Shown: one piece after another, positions 16,095 to 24,998 of the stretch
Position numbering within the stretch: the first letter of the stretch is position 1
How the letters are laid out: the number at the start of each line of letters is the position of its first letter
Assembly (NCBI GenBank): GCA_910584685.1
Contig: CAJUAO010000015.1
Coordinates: 14,739-78,738 of the forward strand
Reading direction: 5' to 3'
Length of the DNA stretch: 64,000 nucleotides
Source: an uncultured Lachnospiraceae bacterium
Lineage (GTDB): Bacteria; Bacillota; Clostridia; Lachnospirales; Lachnospiraceae
Translations under genes and position numbers: made by a program
Notes under the pieces: generated by a model
The model's input: the letters and a program-made list of their open reading frames with translations, nothing else
Told to the model about the DNA's origin: nothing
Database searches by the model: none

Positions 16095-17624
16095 ATGTTT
16101 TGTAAAATCCATAGCGGAACCATAAGAGGAATAGAAATGCTGCCTGTGGAGATAGAGGTGGACGTAAGTCCGGGCCTGCCTTCTCTTGATATGGTTGGTC
16201 TGTTAAGCTCAGAGGTAAGGGAGGCAAGGGAGAGAGTCCGGACGGCAGTTAAAAATATGGGAGAAACCATTCCGCCTAAAAGAATAACAATAAACCTGTC
16301 GCCTGCAGGAGTGAGAAAGGATGGAAGCGGCTTTGACCTGCCCATAGGAATAGGCATCCTTACTGCCATAGGCGTCGTAAGTCCTGTTTATGATATGAAT
16401 AGAACAGTAGTTGTGGGAGAATTAAGCCTTGATGGGAGATTAAGGGGAATAAGAGGCGCATTGGCAATAGCGGCCTCAGCAAAAGAAAAGGGCTATGAAC
16501 GCATAATTTTGCCGGGAGAAAATGCGGGAGAAGCGGCAGTTGTCGAGGGTATAGATGTCATTGCAGCAGACAGCTTAAGAGACTGTACTGATATACTAAA
16601 CGGCTTAAAAAAAGTAAAGGTTGAGAAGAATATAGTCAATCTGCATCCAGAGGATTTGCAGGATGCGGGACAAAAGGAGGATTTTTCCGATGTAAACGGT
16701 CAGGAGGTATTAAAGAGAGCAGCAGTTATAGCGGCGGCAGGCAGGCATAATATACTTTTTATCGGGCCGCCCGGAAGCGGAAAGACTATGGTTGCCTCCC
16801 GCATTGCCACTATTTTGCCGGCGCCGGACTTAAGGGAGTGTATAGAAATAACGAAAATACATAGTATAGCAGGAGAGCTTAAGGGCGAAAGCTTTATAAC
16901 GAAAAGGCCCTTTAGAAGTCCCCACCATACCATAACGGCAAGGGCTATGGCGGGAGGAGGATTAAATGTAAGACCGGGGGAGATAACTCTTGCCCATAGG
17001 GGCGTGTTGTTTTTAGACGAAATGGCAGAGTATAAAAGAGAGGCCTTAGAGGTTTTAAGACAGCCAATGGAGAGCAAAAGGCTTGTAATTACAAGAACAA
17101 GCGGCGTATATGAATTTCCGGCAGATTTTATGCTGGTGGCGGCGGCTAATCCCTGCAGGTGCGGCTACTATCCTGACAGAAGCAGATGCAGATGTACGGA
17201 AAGAGAGGTAAATAATTATATAGGGAGGATAAGCGGGCCCCTTTTAAGCAGAATAGATATAATGATAAGCTCACCTGTTATGAATGTAGGAGAATTACAG
17301 AAAAAAGTAATAAGGGAGACGTCCCTTGACCTTAGGAAAAAGGTAGAGGCTGTAAGGCTTATACAGTCAGAAAGATATAAGGGTACTGACATAAGCTTTA
17401 ATTCCGATTTATCTCCCGGCGACATAAAAAAGTACTGCTATCTTGGTGAAGAGCAAAAAAAATTTCTGAGGGATGTTTTACAGGTGATTAGTGTCAGTAC
17501 AAGAACATATTATAAGATTATAAAGGTGTCAAGAACAATAGCCGACTTAGAGGGCGCCGTAAACATAGAAAAAAGACATTTAGCGGAGGCAGCAGGTTAC
17601 AGACCGGAGCTTGAAAAAGGCTAA
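16095..17624 (+). CDS. YifB/ComM-family Mg-chelatase-like AAA+ ATPase
   Basis: This 509-residue protein has an N-terminal ribosomal-S5/Lon-like domain (GIEMLPVEIEVDVSPGLPS region) and a central AAA+ module. The Walker A motif is IGPPGSGKTMVA and Walker B is VLFLDEMAEY; the Mg-chelatase features PFRSPHHTI and NPCRCGYYPD follow. In Vibrio and Haemophilus, ComM is a helicase that promotes branch migration during natural transformation. The dprA gene starts 56 bases downstream, which supports a role in DNA uptake or recombination. The ribosome site AAAAGAGG precedes ATG 16095. Confidence 0.92.
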   Translation: MFCKIHSGTIRGIEMLPVEIEVDVSPGLPSLDMVGLLSSEVREARERVRTAVKNMGETIPPKRITINLSPAGVRKDGSGFDLPIGIGILTAIGVVSPVYDMNRTVVVGELSLDGRLRGIRGALAIAASAKEKGYERIILPGENAGEAAVVEGIDVIAADSLRDCTDILNGLKKVKVEKNIVNLHPEDLQDAGQKEDFSDVNGQEVLKRAAVIAAAGRHNILFIGPPGSGKTMVASRIATILPAPDLRECIEITKIHSIAGELKGESFITKRPFRSPHHTITARAMAGGGLNVRPGEITLAHRGVLFLDEMAEYKREALEVLRQPMESKRLVITRTSGVYEFPADFMLVAAANPCRCGYYPDRSRCRCTEREVNNYIGRISGPLLSRIDIMISSPVMNVGELQKKVIRETSLDLRKKVEAVRLIQSERYKGTDISFNSDLSPGDIKKYCYLGEEQKKFLRDVLQVISVSTRTYYKIIKVSRTIADLEGAVNIEKRHLAEAAGYRPELEKG

Positions 17625-17679
17625 AGGGTATAAAAACGTAAGAATAACAGGATAAATGAGAGGAAAAATAATAGGATAA

Positions 17680-18798
17680 ATGAAAGATAAGAAAATTACA
17701 AATAGTAAAAATATACATGACGAGCAGAGAAAATATATGCTGTGGCTACACTGCGTCGAGGGGGTGTCTGATGTAAAGAAACAAAAGCTTATGGATTTTT
17801 TTAAAGCTCCCCGGGAAGTATATGAATGTGACAGAAAAAGACTGTCATTTGCTAAGGCGCTGACAGAGGAGGAAATACGCCTTATTGAAAGTTCAAAGAA
17901 GAATTTTGACATGGAAAAACAGCTCGAATATATGGAACGTCAAAAGATTTCATTTTTCTTTGTCCATGATAAGGAGTATCCGGAAAAATTAAAGAATATT
18001 CAAAATCCTCCCTTTTGTATATTTGTAAAGGGACAGCTTCCAAAGAGAAAAAGGGCTGTCGCTATAATAGGGGCAAGGGAATGCACTAACTACGGCAGAC
18101 AGCTTGCGAAAAAAATCGGCAGGGATATGGCAGCCCTCGGAGTTGACGTAATAGGCGGCATGGCAAGAGGTATAGACACCTACGGACACAGAGGCGCATT
18201 GGAGGAGGGAGGAAGCTCCTACGGGATTATGGGCTGCGGAGCAGACATATGCTATCCTTATGAAAACATTGAAATATATGAGGAGATGGCAAAAAGGGGA
18301 GGAATAATATCAGAGCTTCCCTTGGGAAGCGAGCCGAGAAGCTGGCATTTTCCAAAAAGAAACAGAATAATAAGCGGTCTGTCAGATTTGGTTATAGTGG
18401 TTGAGGCCAGGAAAAAAAGCGGCTCTCTTATAACGGCAGAGTATGCCATAAACCAAGGGGTTGACGTGATGGCTGTGCCGGGAAGGGTGACGGATGGGTT
18501 AAGCGAGGGCTGCAACAGCCTTATAAGCGACGGAGCATATATTTTTACATGTACGGAGGATATAGGAGACATACTTAAAATTAAAAATGTGAAAAAAAAT
18601 GAAATTTTAAACAATGTACTTGAAAAAGATTTTGAGGTGGTGTATAGTAAAACGGATTTGGTGCCGGCGTCCTTACAGGAGCTGGCTTACAAAACAGGCT
18701 TTAGCACAGGGAAAATTCTTGAAATATTATTAAAGCTACAGCTTGAGGGGCTTATATATGAGCCTGCAAAAAATTATTATGCAAGAAAAAGCATATAA
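17680..18798 (+). CDS. dprA: DNA processing protein DprA
   Basis: This 372-residue protein loads RecA on incoming single-stranded DNA in transformable bacteria. An N-terminal HhH/SAM-like region precedes the Rossmann-like core. The core shows IIGARECTNYGRQ, GGMARGIDTYGHRGAL, IMGCGADICYP, ISELPLG, FPKRNRIISGLSD and KKSGSLITAEYA, all conserved in DprA. The C-terminal 55 residues form a winged-helix-like domain. Gene order yifB-dprA-topA-codY is close to that of Bacillus. Confidence 0.95.
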   Translation: MKDKKITNSKNIHDEQRKYMLWLHCVEGVSDVKKQKLMDFFKAPREVYECDRKRLSFAKALTEEEIRLIESSKKNFDMEKQLEYMERQKISFFFVHDKEYPEKLKNIQNPPFCIFVKGQLPKRKRAVAIIGARECTNYGRQLAKKIGRDMAALGVDVIGGMARGIDTYGHRGALEEGGSSYGIMGCGADICYPYENIEIYEEMAKRGGIISELPLGSEPRSWHFPKRNRIISGLSDLVIVVEARKKSGSLITAEYAINQGVDVMAVPGRVTDGLSEGCNSLISDGAYIFTCTEDIGDILKIKNVKKNEILNNVLEKDFEVVYSKTDLVPASLQELAYKTGFSTGKILEILLKLQLEGLIYEPAKNYYARKSI

Positions 18799-18837
18799 AC
18801 CAAACGAGTTATTTTATATATGGAATGGAGAATATAA

Positions 18838-20922
18838 ATGGCTAAGAATCTTGTTATACTGGAGTCCCCTGCAAAGGTAAAAACAGTAAAAAAAATATTA
18901 GGAGCAAATTACGAGGTGGTTGCTTCAAACGGACATGTGAGGGATATGCCAAAAAGCACCATGGGCATTGACTTTGAAAATGATTATGAGCCCAGATATA
19001 TAACTATAAGAGGAAAGGGAGATAAGCTTGCAGAGCTTAGAAAATACGTAAAAAAGGCTGACAAGGTATATCTGGCAACTGACCCTGACCGGGAGGGGGA
19101 GGCTATAGCATGGCATTTAACAAAGGCCTTAAAGCTTGATGAAAAAAAAGCGGTGAGAATCACATTTAATGAGATTACAAAAAATGCCGTAAAGGAATCC
19201 TTAAAAAATCCAAGAGGAATAAATATGGATTTGGTTGACGCCCAGCAGGCAAGACGTGTTCTTGACAGAATGGTGGGCTACAGTATAAGTCCCGTGCTTT
19301 GGGCAAAGGTAAAGAGGGGCTTAAGCGCAGGACGCGTCCAGTCGGTAGCCCTTCGTATGATATGCGACAGAGAGGATGAGATAAACGCATTTATTCCGGA
19401 AGAATATTGGACACTTGAGGCCGCCTTAAAGATAAAGGGTGAAAAAAAGCTTCTTATAGCTAAATTTCACGGGGATAAATCAGGAAAGATTAACGTTGCA
19501 TCCAAGGGACAGATGGATGAAATTACAAAAAAGGTAAAAAAGGGCGGTTTTTCGGTTGACGACATAAAGACAGGAGAAAGAATAAAGAAGCCGCCGATGC
19601 CATTTACAACAAGCACATTGCAGCAGGAGGCGTCAAAGGCATTGAACTTTTCTACCCAAAAGACCATGAGGATAGCCCAGCAGCTTTATGAAGGCGTTGA
19701 TGTAAGCGGTATGGGAACAATAGGCATAATTACGTATTTGAGAACAGATTCCGTAAGAATATCAGAGGAGGCGGACAGCTTAGCCAGAGCATATATAAAG
19801 GAAAATTATGGTGAAAGTTATATATCGGATACGGCTTCCTTAAAGAAAAATACAGGAAAGATACAGGATGCCCACGAAGCCATCAGACCCACTAATGTAG
19901 AGCTGACGCCGGCAGTTCTCAAGGAAGCATTGTCAAGGGAGCAGTTCAGACTGTATCAGCTTATATGGAAAAGATTTGTGGCAAGCAGAATGGCGGCGGC
20001 AAGGTATGAGACCACCTCCATAAAGCTAAATGCATCCGGCTATATATTTACGGTAGCTACGTCAAAGATAGCCTTTGACGGCTTTATGTCAGTGTATGTG
20101 GAGGAGGATGACAAGGAAAAAGAGGCTGCCAATATGCTTTTAGGCAGGATAACAAAGGATACCTCCCTGACTCTTGACGAACTTAAGGAGGCCCAGCATT
20201 TTACACAGCCGCCGGCGCATTTTACGGAGGCCGCCATGGTAAAGGCGTTAGAGGAGCAGGGAATAGGACGTCCAAGCACCTATGCGGCTACTATTACTAC
20301 TATTATACAGAGGCGGTATGTTGCAAAGGAAAATAAAAATCTTTATGTGACAGAGCTTGGAGAGGCTGTGAATAACATAATGAAGGATGCCTTTTCAGTC
20401 ATTGTAGATACAAGCTTTACTGCTAATCTGGAGTCGCTTCTTGACATGGTGGAGGAGGGAAGCGTTCAGTGGAAAACGGTAGTAAGGAATTTTTATCCCG
20501 ATTTAGACATAGCCGTTAAAAATGCCGAAAAGGAGCTGGAAAAAATTGAGATTAGAGACGAGGAAACCGATGTTGTCTGCGATATGTGCGGTAGAAATAT
20601 GGTTATAAAATACGGACCTCACGGAAAATTTCTGGCATGTCCCGGATTTCCTGAATGTAGAAATACAAAGCCTTATTATGAGAAAATAGGAATAAGCTGT
20701 CCATTGTGCGGCAGTGACGTGGTAATTAAAAAGACCAAGAAGGGCAGAAAATATTTTGGATGTGAAAATAATCCTGAATGTGAATTTATGTCATGGCAGA
20801 GACCGTCAGATAAAAGATGCCCTGAATGTGGGAAGTACATGCTGGAGAAGGGGAATAAGCTTGTGTGTTCAGATGAACAGTGCGGATATGTAGAGACAAA
20901 AAAGGAAACCATAAAAAATTGA
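18838..20922 (+). CDS. topA: DNA topoisomerase I (type IA)
   Basis: This 694-residue enzyme relaxes negative supercoils. The Toprim motif with ESPAKVKT at the start and TDPDREGEAIAWH near 81-93 binds metal. The catalytic tyrosine is in IITYLRTDSVR (Tyr300). GRPSTYA lies in the later core. The C-terminus carries three four-cysteine zinc ribbons starting CDMCG, CPLCG and CPECG, typical of full-length TopA. The codY promoter -35 element overlaps its stop codon. Confidence 0.96.
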   Translation: MAKNLVILESPAKVKTVKKILGANYEVVASNGHVRDMPKSTMGIDFENDYEPRYITIRGKGDKLAELRKYVKKADKVYLATDPDREGEAIAWHLTKALKLDEKKAVRITFNEITKNAVKESLKNPRGINMDLVDAQQARRVLDRMVGYSISPVLWAKVKRGLSAGRVQSVALRMICDREDEINAFIPEEYWTLEAALKIKGEKKLLIAKFHGDKSGKINVASKGQMDEITKKVKKGGFSVDDIKTGERIKKPPMPFTTSTLQQEASKALNFSTQKTMRIAQQLYEGVDVSGMGTIGIITYLRTDSVRISEEADSLARAYIKENYGESYISDTASLKKNTGKIQDAHEAIRPTNVELTPAVLKEALSREQFRLYQLIWKRFVASRMAAARYETTSIKLNASGYIFTVATSKIAFDGFMSVYVEEDDKEKEAANMLLGRITKDTSLTLDELKEAQHFTQPPAHFTEAAMVKALEEQGIGRPSTYAATITTIIQRRYVAKENKNLYVTELGEAVNNIMKDAFSVIVDTSFTANLESLLDMVEEGSVQWKTVVRNFYPDLDIAVKNAEKELEKIEIRDEETDVVCDMCGRNMVIKYGPHGKFLACPGFPECRNTKPYYEKIGISCPLCGSDVVIKKTKKGRKYFGCENNPECEFMSWQRPSDKRCPECGKYMLEKGNKLVCSDEQCGYVETKKETIKN

Positions 20923-20946
20923 CACAATTTAATAAAAAAATATAAG
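20919..20946 (+). promoter_or_regulatory. Candidate sigma-A promoter for codY
   Basis: TTGACA (20919-20924) and TATAAG (20941-20946) are separated by 16 bases. The -35 box overlaps the topA stop codon. A leader of about 100 bases would precede the codY ATG. It is an inference from consensus only. Confidence 0.55.
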
Positions 20947-21057
20947 AATTATTTGAATTATAGAAGATAAGACTTGTTTGTTTGCAAAAATTGTGTTAGT
21001 ATGAAAAATAGCATAAGTTTACGCACTATTTGAAAAAGCATATATGGAGGTGCCACA

Positions 21058-21837
21058 ATGAGTGTACAATTACTTGATAAGACAAGGAAGATTAATAAGC
21101 TGCTTCATAACAGCAGCAGCCAAAAGGTGGTTTTTAACGATATATGTAAGGTTTTAAGCGAGATTTTGGAATCAAACATTCTTGTTATAAGCAAAAAGGG
21201 GAAAATATTGGGAATAGGGAGAAAAACAGGCGTTGATGAGATTGGAGAGCTTCTTACGGGCGAGATGGGAATGATGATAGATAAAATGCTTAACGAAAGA
21301 CTTTTAAGCGTGCTGTCTACAAAAGAAAATGTTAATCTTGCAACACTGGGCTTTGAGTCGGAGGATATAAAGAAGTTTCAGGCAATTATAGCGCCTATAG
21401 ACATAGCGGGAGAAAGGCTTGGAACATTGTTTATATATAAATGCAGCGCCCAGTACGAGATAGACGATATTATTTTAAGCGAGTACGGAACCACGGTGGT
21501 AGGGCTTGAAATGATGAGTTCCGTAAATGAGGAAAACGCAGAGGAGGAACGAAAGGTTCAGATAGTAAAATCTGCAATCAGTACCCTGTCATTTTCAGAG
21601 CTTGAGGCAATAATTCACATTTTTGACGAGCTTGACGGAGCAGAAGGAATCCTTATCGCCAGTAAAATAGCTGACAGAGTGGGCATCACTCGTTCAGTCA
21701 TAGTAAATGCCTTAAGAAAGTTTGAAAGCGCAGGAGTTATAGAATCAAGGTCATCAGGCATGAAAGGAACATATATTAAGGTTATCAATGATGTTGTGTT
21801 TGATGAGCTTGAGAGGCTTAAAGAAAATCAAAAATAA
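21058..21837 (+). CDS. codY: Global transcriptional repressor CodY
   Basis: This 259-residue protein has an N-terminal GAF domain that binds branched-chain amino acids and a C-terminal winged helix-turn-helix (KIADRVGITRSVIVNALRKFESAGVIESRS). In other Firmicutes GTP also acts as a co-repressor ligand. CodY represses amino acid uptake, biosynthesis and, in Bacillus, the fla/che operon that follows it. The same codY-flgB adjacency is seen here, separated by a palindrome and a promoter. The ribosome site GGAGGT lies just before ATG 21058. Confidence 0.96.
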   Translation: MSVQLLDKTRKINKLLHNSSSQKVVFNDICKVLSEILESNILVISKKGKILGIGRKTGVDEIGELLTGEMGMMIDKMLNERLLSVLSTKENVNLATLGFESEDIKKFQAIIAPIDIAGERLGTLFIYKCSAQYEIDDIILSEYGTTVVGLEMMSSVNEENAEEERKVQIVKSAISTLSFSELEAIIHIFDELDGAEGILIASKIADRVGITRSVIVNALRKFESAGVIESRSSGMKGTYIKVINDVVFDELERLKENQK

Positions 21838-21885
21838 ATATTTTTCCTTATGTTTTCCTAATGATAGAAATTACAGACGCCCAAA

Positions 21886-21936
21886 GAAATGAAGTTCTCA
21901 AATAAATTTCTTAATTATAGTTGAGAACTTCATTTC
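21886..21936 (+). terminator. Perfect 16-bp inverted repeat between codY and flgB, probable terminator or attenuator
   Basis: The arms GAAATGAAGTTCTCAA (21886-21901) and TTGAGAACTTCATTTC (21921-21936) are exactly complementary and enclose a 19-base AT-rich loop. There is no immediate T run, although CTTTTTTG follows 10 bases later. It probably ends the codY transcript upstream of the flgB promoter. An operator role cannot be excluded. Confidence 0.65.
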
Positions 21937-22006
21937 TCCGGATACTTTTTTGTTTATGAAATTATTTCCATTTTAAAGAAAAATCATAAAAATGAATAAT
22001 TTCTAC

Positions 22007-22035
22007 TTGTCATTATTAAAGAAAAAATATATAAT
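22007..22035 (+). promoter_or_regulatory. Sigma-A-type promoter of the fla/che cluster
   Basis: TTGTCA (22007-22012), a 17-base spacer and a perfect TATAAT (22030-22035) lie 32 bases before the flgB ATG. This is the best promoter-like site upstream of the motility genes and corresponds to the sigma-A fla/che promoter of Bacillus. I saw no convincing sigma-D consensus near it. Confidence 0.75.
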
Positions 22036-22066
22036 TACTTGTGTGAGATGTTAGAAAGGAGACATT

Positions 22067-22459
22067 ATGATTAATTCAAATGCGTTCAGTTACATAAATG
22101 TTTTGGAGAAAGCAGCAGATGCACAGAACACTAGGTTAACTGTTATTAACAATAATCTGGCAAATGCCACTACGCCTGGCTATAAGAGACGGGATGTTTC
22201 CTTTGATAATTATTTATTGGAGGAGCTTACAAGCGGCAGCAGCAGGTGTCTGCGCGCCAAGGTGGGGGATGTGGATATAAGCAATCTTCATCATACTACA
22301 TATACGGATTTTTCAAACCTGTCATACAGGCTTGACGGAAACAATGTTGATGTAGACGTGGAAAATGTAGAGCTTGCATCTACACAGATAAAATATGATG
22401 GAATTATAAGCTCTATTAATTATCAGTTTGACATGTTAAAAGCAGCTATGCAGAAATAG
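22067..22459 (+). CDS. flgB: Flagellar basal-body rod protein FlgB
   Basis: This 130-residue proximal rod subunit begins the cluster. The N-terminal rod signature INNNLANATTPGYKRRDVSF is clear, and the C-terminal helix (LASTQIKYDGIISSINYQFDMLK) is typical of rod and hook family proteins that polymerise by coiled-coil packing. It is exported by the flagellar type III system. It is the first gene after codY, with an AGAAAGGAG ribosome site. Confidence 0.95.
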   Translation: MINSNAFSYINVLEKAADAQNTRLTVINNNLANATTPGYKRRDVSFDNYLLEELTSGSSRCLRAKVGDVDISNLHHTTYTDFSNLSYRLDGNNVDVDVENVELASTQIKYDGIISSINYQFDMLKAAMQK

Positions 22460-22515
22460 CATACAATAATAATATGCTTGATACTGTAAACACATAAACG
22501 GAAAGGAAGTTAAAC

Positions 22516-22953
22516 ATGGGTTTATTTACGTCTTTTGATATAGCCGGCTCAGGTATGAGCGCCCAAAGGCTCAGGTCGGATATTATTTCACAGAATATAG
22601 CAAATGTAACTTCTACACGCTCGCAAAACGGCGGGCCATACAGAAGAAAGACGGTAGTCTTTGCAGAGAAAAACGGTAATGCGTTTGGAAAGATTCTTTT
22701 GCAGGCAAGAGGAATTACCGGCTCAGGAGTAAAGGTAACAAAAATAGTGGAGGACCATGACGCGCAGATGAATATGGTGTATGACCCGTCACACCCTGAT
22801 GCGGATGAAAACGGATATGTTACATATCCTAATGTAAACATTATAACAGAAATGACAAACATGATTGATTCGTCGAGAGCATATGAGGCAAATGCTACGG
22901 CATTTGAGGCTGCTAAGGCTATGGCAACCAGAGGACTTCAGATAGGTCAGTAG
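22516..22953 (+). CDS. flgC: Flagellar basal-body rod protein FlgC
   Basis: This 145-residue proximal rod subunit has the N-terminal motif SGMSAQRLRSDIISQNIANV with TRSQNGGPYRRKTVVF after it, and the C-terminal SSRAYEANATAFEAAKAM helix. Length and order after flgB are standard. GGAAAGGAAG precedes ATG 22516. Confidence 0.96.
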   Translation: MGLFTSFDIAGSGMSAQRLRSDIISQNIANVTSTRSQNGGPYRRKTVVFAEKNGNAFGKILLQARGITGSGVKVTKIVEDHDAQMNMVYDPSHPDADENGYVTYPNVNIITEMTNMIDSSRAYEANATAFEAAKAMATRGLQIGQ

Positions 22954-22990
22954 TATATCGGCGTATAAATATGAAAGGTATGGTTAAAAA

Positions 22991-23329
22991 ATGGCAGATG
23001 TAAGTTCGTTATCAGGTGCCGCCCTTGATTTATATACAGAGGCACTTAATAATATAAAAAGCAACACCACAGGAATAGAGGGAAGAGAAGCATCGGAAAA
23101 GGGTTCGTTCCAATCTATATTTGATTCAGCATTAGGTATGATTACTGAGACGGATAAGTTGGCGGCAGAAGCAGAGAAGGCAGCCATGGATTTTACCTTA
23201 GGCAACACGGAAAGCACCCATGAATTGGGAATAATTCAAACCAAAGCGTTAATGTCACTGCAGTATACGGTTGCCGTAAAAAACGGCTTGCTGGATGCAT
23301 ACAAGGAAATTATGAATATGCAGATATAA
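22991..23329 (+). CDS. fliE: Flagellar hook-basal body protein FliE
   Basis: This 112-residue adaptor joins the MS-ring to the rod. The C-terminal half has the FliE pattern DFTLGNTESTHELGIIQTKALMSLQYTVAVKNGLLDAYKEIMNMQI in conserved form (given here only as start DFTLGNT and end IMNMQI in the protein). The N-terminus is variable as usual. It lies between flgC and fliF in the classical order. Confidence 0.93.
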   Translation: MADVSSLSGAALDLYTEALNNIKSNTTGIEGREASEKGSFQSIFDSALGMITETDKLAAEAEKAAMDFTLGNTESTHELGIIQTKALMSLQYTVAVKNGLLDAYKEIMNMQI

Positions 23330-23375
23330 GAGCATCGTTAAATAAAGTAATGTAACAGGTTGGAGAACATGAAAA

Positions 23376-24974
23376 ATGAACGAGAAACTTAAAGGTGTAC
23401 AGACTAAGATTGTTGAAGTATGGAATAAATATGATAAAAAAAGAAAAATCCAGATGATAAGCGTTGTAGCGGTTGTTATTATAATGCTTATTATTCTGGC
23501 TGTTGTTGTGTCAAGACCTACGTATGCTACCCTGATAGAATGTACGGATACGGCTACGGCAGCATCAATCACGGAAACTCTTACGGCAAATTCCATTAAT
23601 TTTGATACCCAGAATAATGGTCTTATTATTCTGGTAGAGGAGAAAGACCTTGTAAACGCCACATATCTTATAGCTCAAAACGGCTATACGGCAAAGGGAT
23701 ATTCCATAGATGACTATGTTAATAACGTTGGCATAGGAACAACGGCCTCCGACAGGGAAAGACTGTATCAGAAATATCTTGAGGATAAGATGGTACAGAC
23801 GATGGAATCTTTCGATTACGTAAAAAGCGCGGAGGTTACCTTTACCATGCCGTCTACAAATTATTCAGTGCTTGAGAATGAGGAGGATACATATGTAGGC
23901 GTAAAGCTTACGCTCAGCAAGAATATGCCGGAGGGCGCAGCCAACAGTATGGCAAGGTACATAGCTACGGCAGTGGGAAATAAAACAACGGCAAGGGTAA
24001 CCATTGTAGATTCCAGCGGAAACAGCCTTTTTATGAGCGATGAAATAGACGGAGAGGAATCCGGCACAATTTCAGCTGATAAGGCTGAAACCATAAGAAA
24101 TGAGTTTAGAAATATAGTTATAACAAATATAACTAAGCTGTTTACTGCTACGGGATATTCAAGCGTAACTGTTTCGCCGAATATTGACGTGGATTTTTCC
24201 GTAATTAATACGGTGGATACAAAGTATTATAATCCCGACGCCCTTAAGAAGGGGGATTATATATATGAACAGGAGGGCTCATCAGGAGTAAGCGGTCTTC
24301 CCGGAACAGATTCAAATGATGACGATACAGGATATTATATTGATACGGGAGACGGTACCACAACATCTGTAAACATACAGAAGAACGATTATGAAAACAG
24401 TAATACCATAACAAGCACAACCACAGGCCAGAGGGGTGTCGTACAGTATGGAAGTTCTTCTGTTGCAGTAGTCTTAAACAGATATCGTGTGTATGATGAG
24501 GAAACTGCCGATACGGGAGATTTAAGCTGGGCTGAATTTAAAGAGGCAAACGGCGAAATACTTCCAATAGAAAATCTTGACACACAGATGATAATACAGG
24601 CAATAAGCGCAGCAAGCGGTATTCCTCAGGCGAATATAAGCGTTATGGCGTATACGGTGCCAATGTTTAATGATTATGTGTCTGAGACAGAGTTTGTAAA
24701 GGATATACTTCCTATTATTATAGCTGTTATTATACTTGCGCTTCTTGCATTTATAGTATGGAGAAGCTTGAGACCTGTAAAGGTAACAGAGGTAGAGACA
24801 GAGCTTTCCGTAGACGAGCTTCTTGCTGCTACAAGAGAAAACCAGAAGCCGGTTGAGGAAATTGATATGGAAGAAAAATCAGAGGTTAGAAAGGCTATTG
24901 ATAAATTTGTTGACGAAAATCCTGAGGCAGTGGCAATCCTTATGCGTAACTGGTTAAGTGATGATTGGGATTAA
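23376..24974 (+). CDS. fliF: Flagellar MS-ring protein FliF
   Basis: This 532-residue membrane protein forms the MS-ring. One transmembrane helix is near residues 25-45 and a second near 445-465. Ring-building motifs are recognisable between them, with an acidic/Gly/Thr-rich insert around 305-345 (RBM3 spacer). The cytoplasmic C-terminus, ending PEAVAILMRNWLSDDWD, is the FliG-binding tail and matches the family closely. The ATG at 23376 has a weak ribosome site (GGTTGGAGAACATG is 15-25 bases upstream). Confidence 0.95.
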   Translation: MNEKLKGVQTKIVEVWNKYDKKRKIQMISVVAVVIIMLIILAVVVSRPTYATLIECTDTATAASITETLTANSINFDTQNNGLIILVEEKDLVNATYLIAQNGYTAKGYSIDDYVNNVGIGTTASDRERLYQKYLEDKMVQTMESFDYVKSAEVTFTMPSTNYSVLENEEDTYVGVKLTLSKNMPEGAANSMARYIATAVGNKTTARVTIVDSSGNSLFMSDEIDGEESGTISADKAETIRNEFRNIVITNITKLFTATGYSSVTVSPNIDVDFSVINTVDTKYYNPDALKKGDYIYEQEGSSGVSGLPGTDSNDDDTGYYIDTGDGTTTSVNIQKNDYENSNTITSTTTGQRGVVQYGSSSVAVVLNRYRVYDEETADTGDLSWAEFKEANGEILPIENLDTQMIIQAISAASGIPQANISVMAYTVPMFNDYVSETEFVKDILPIIIAVIILALLAFIVWRSLRPVKVTEVETELSVDELLAATRENQKPVEEIDMEEKSEVRKAIDKFVDENPEAVAILMRNWLSDDWD

Positions 24975-24998
24975 GCGATAGAAAGGTAGGTGTACAAT

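Noticed and set aside
21895..21925. CodY-box-like AAATTTCTTAATTAT between codY and flgB
   Set aside because: Only about 10 of 15 positions fit the CodY consensus in an AT-rich region, not better than chance.
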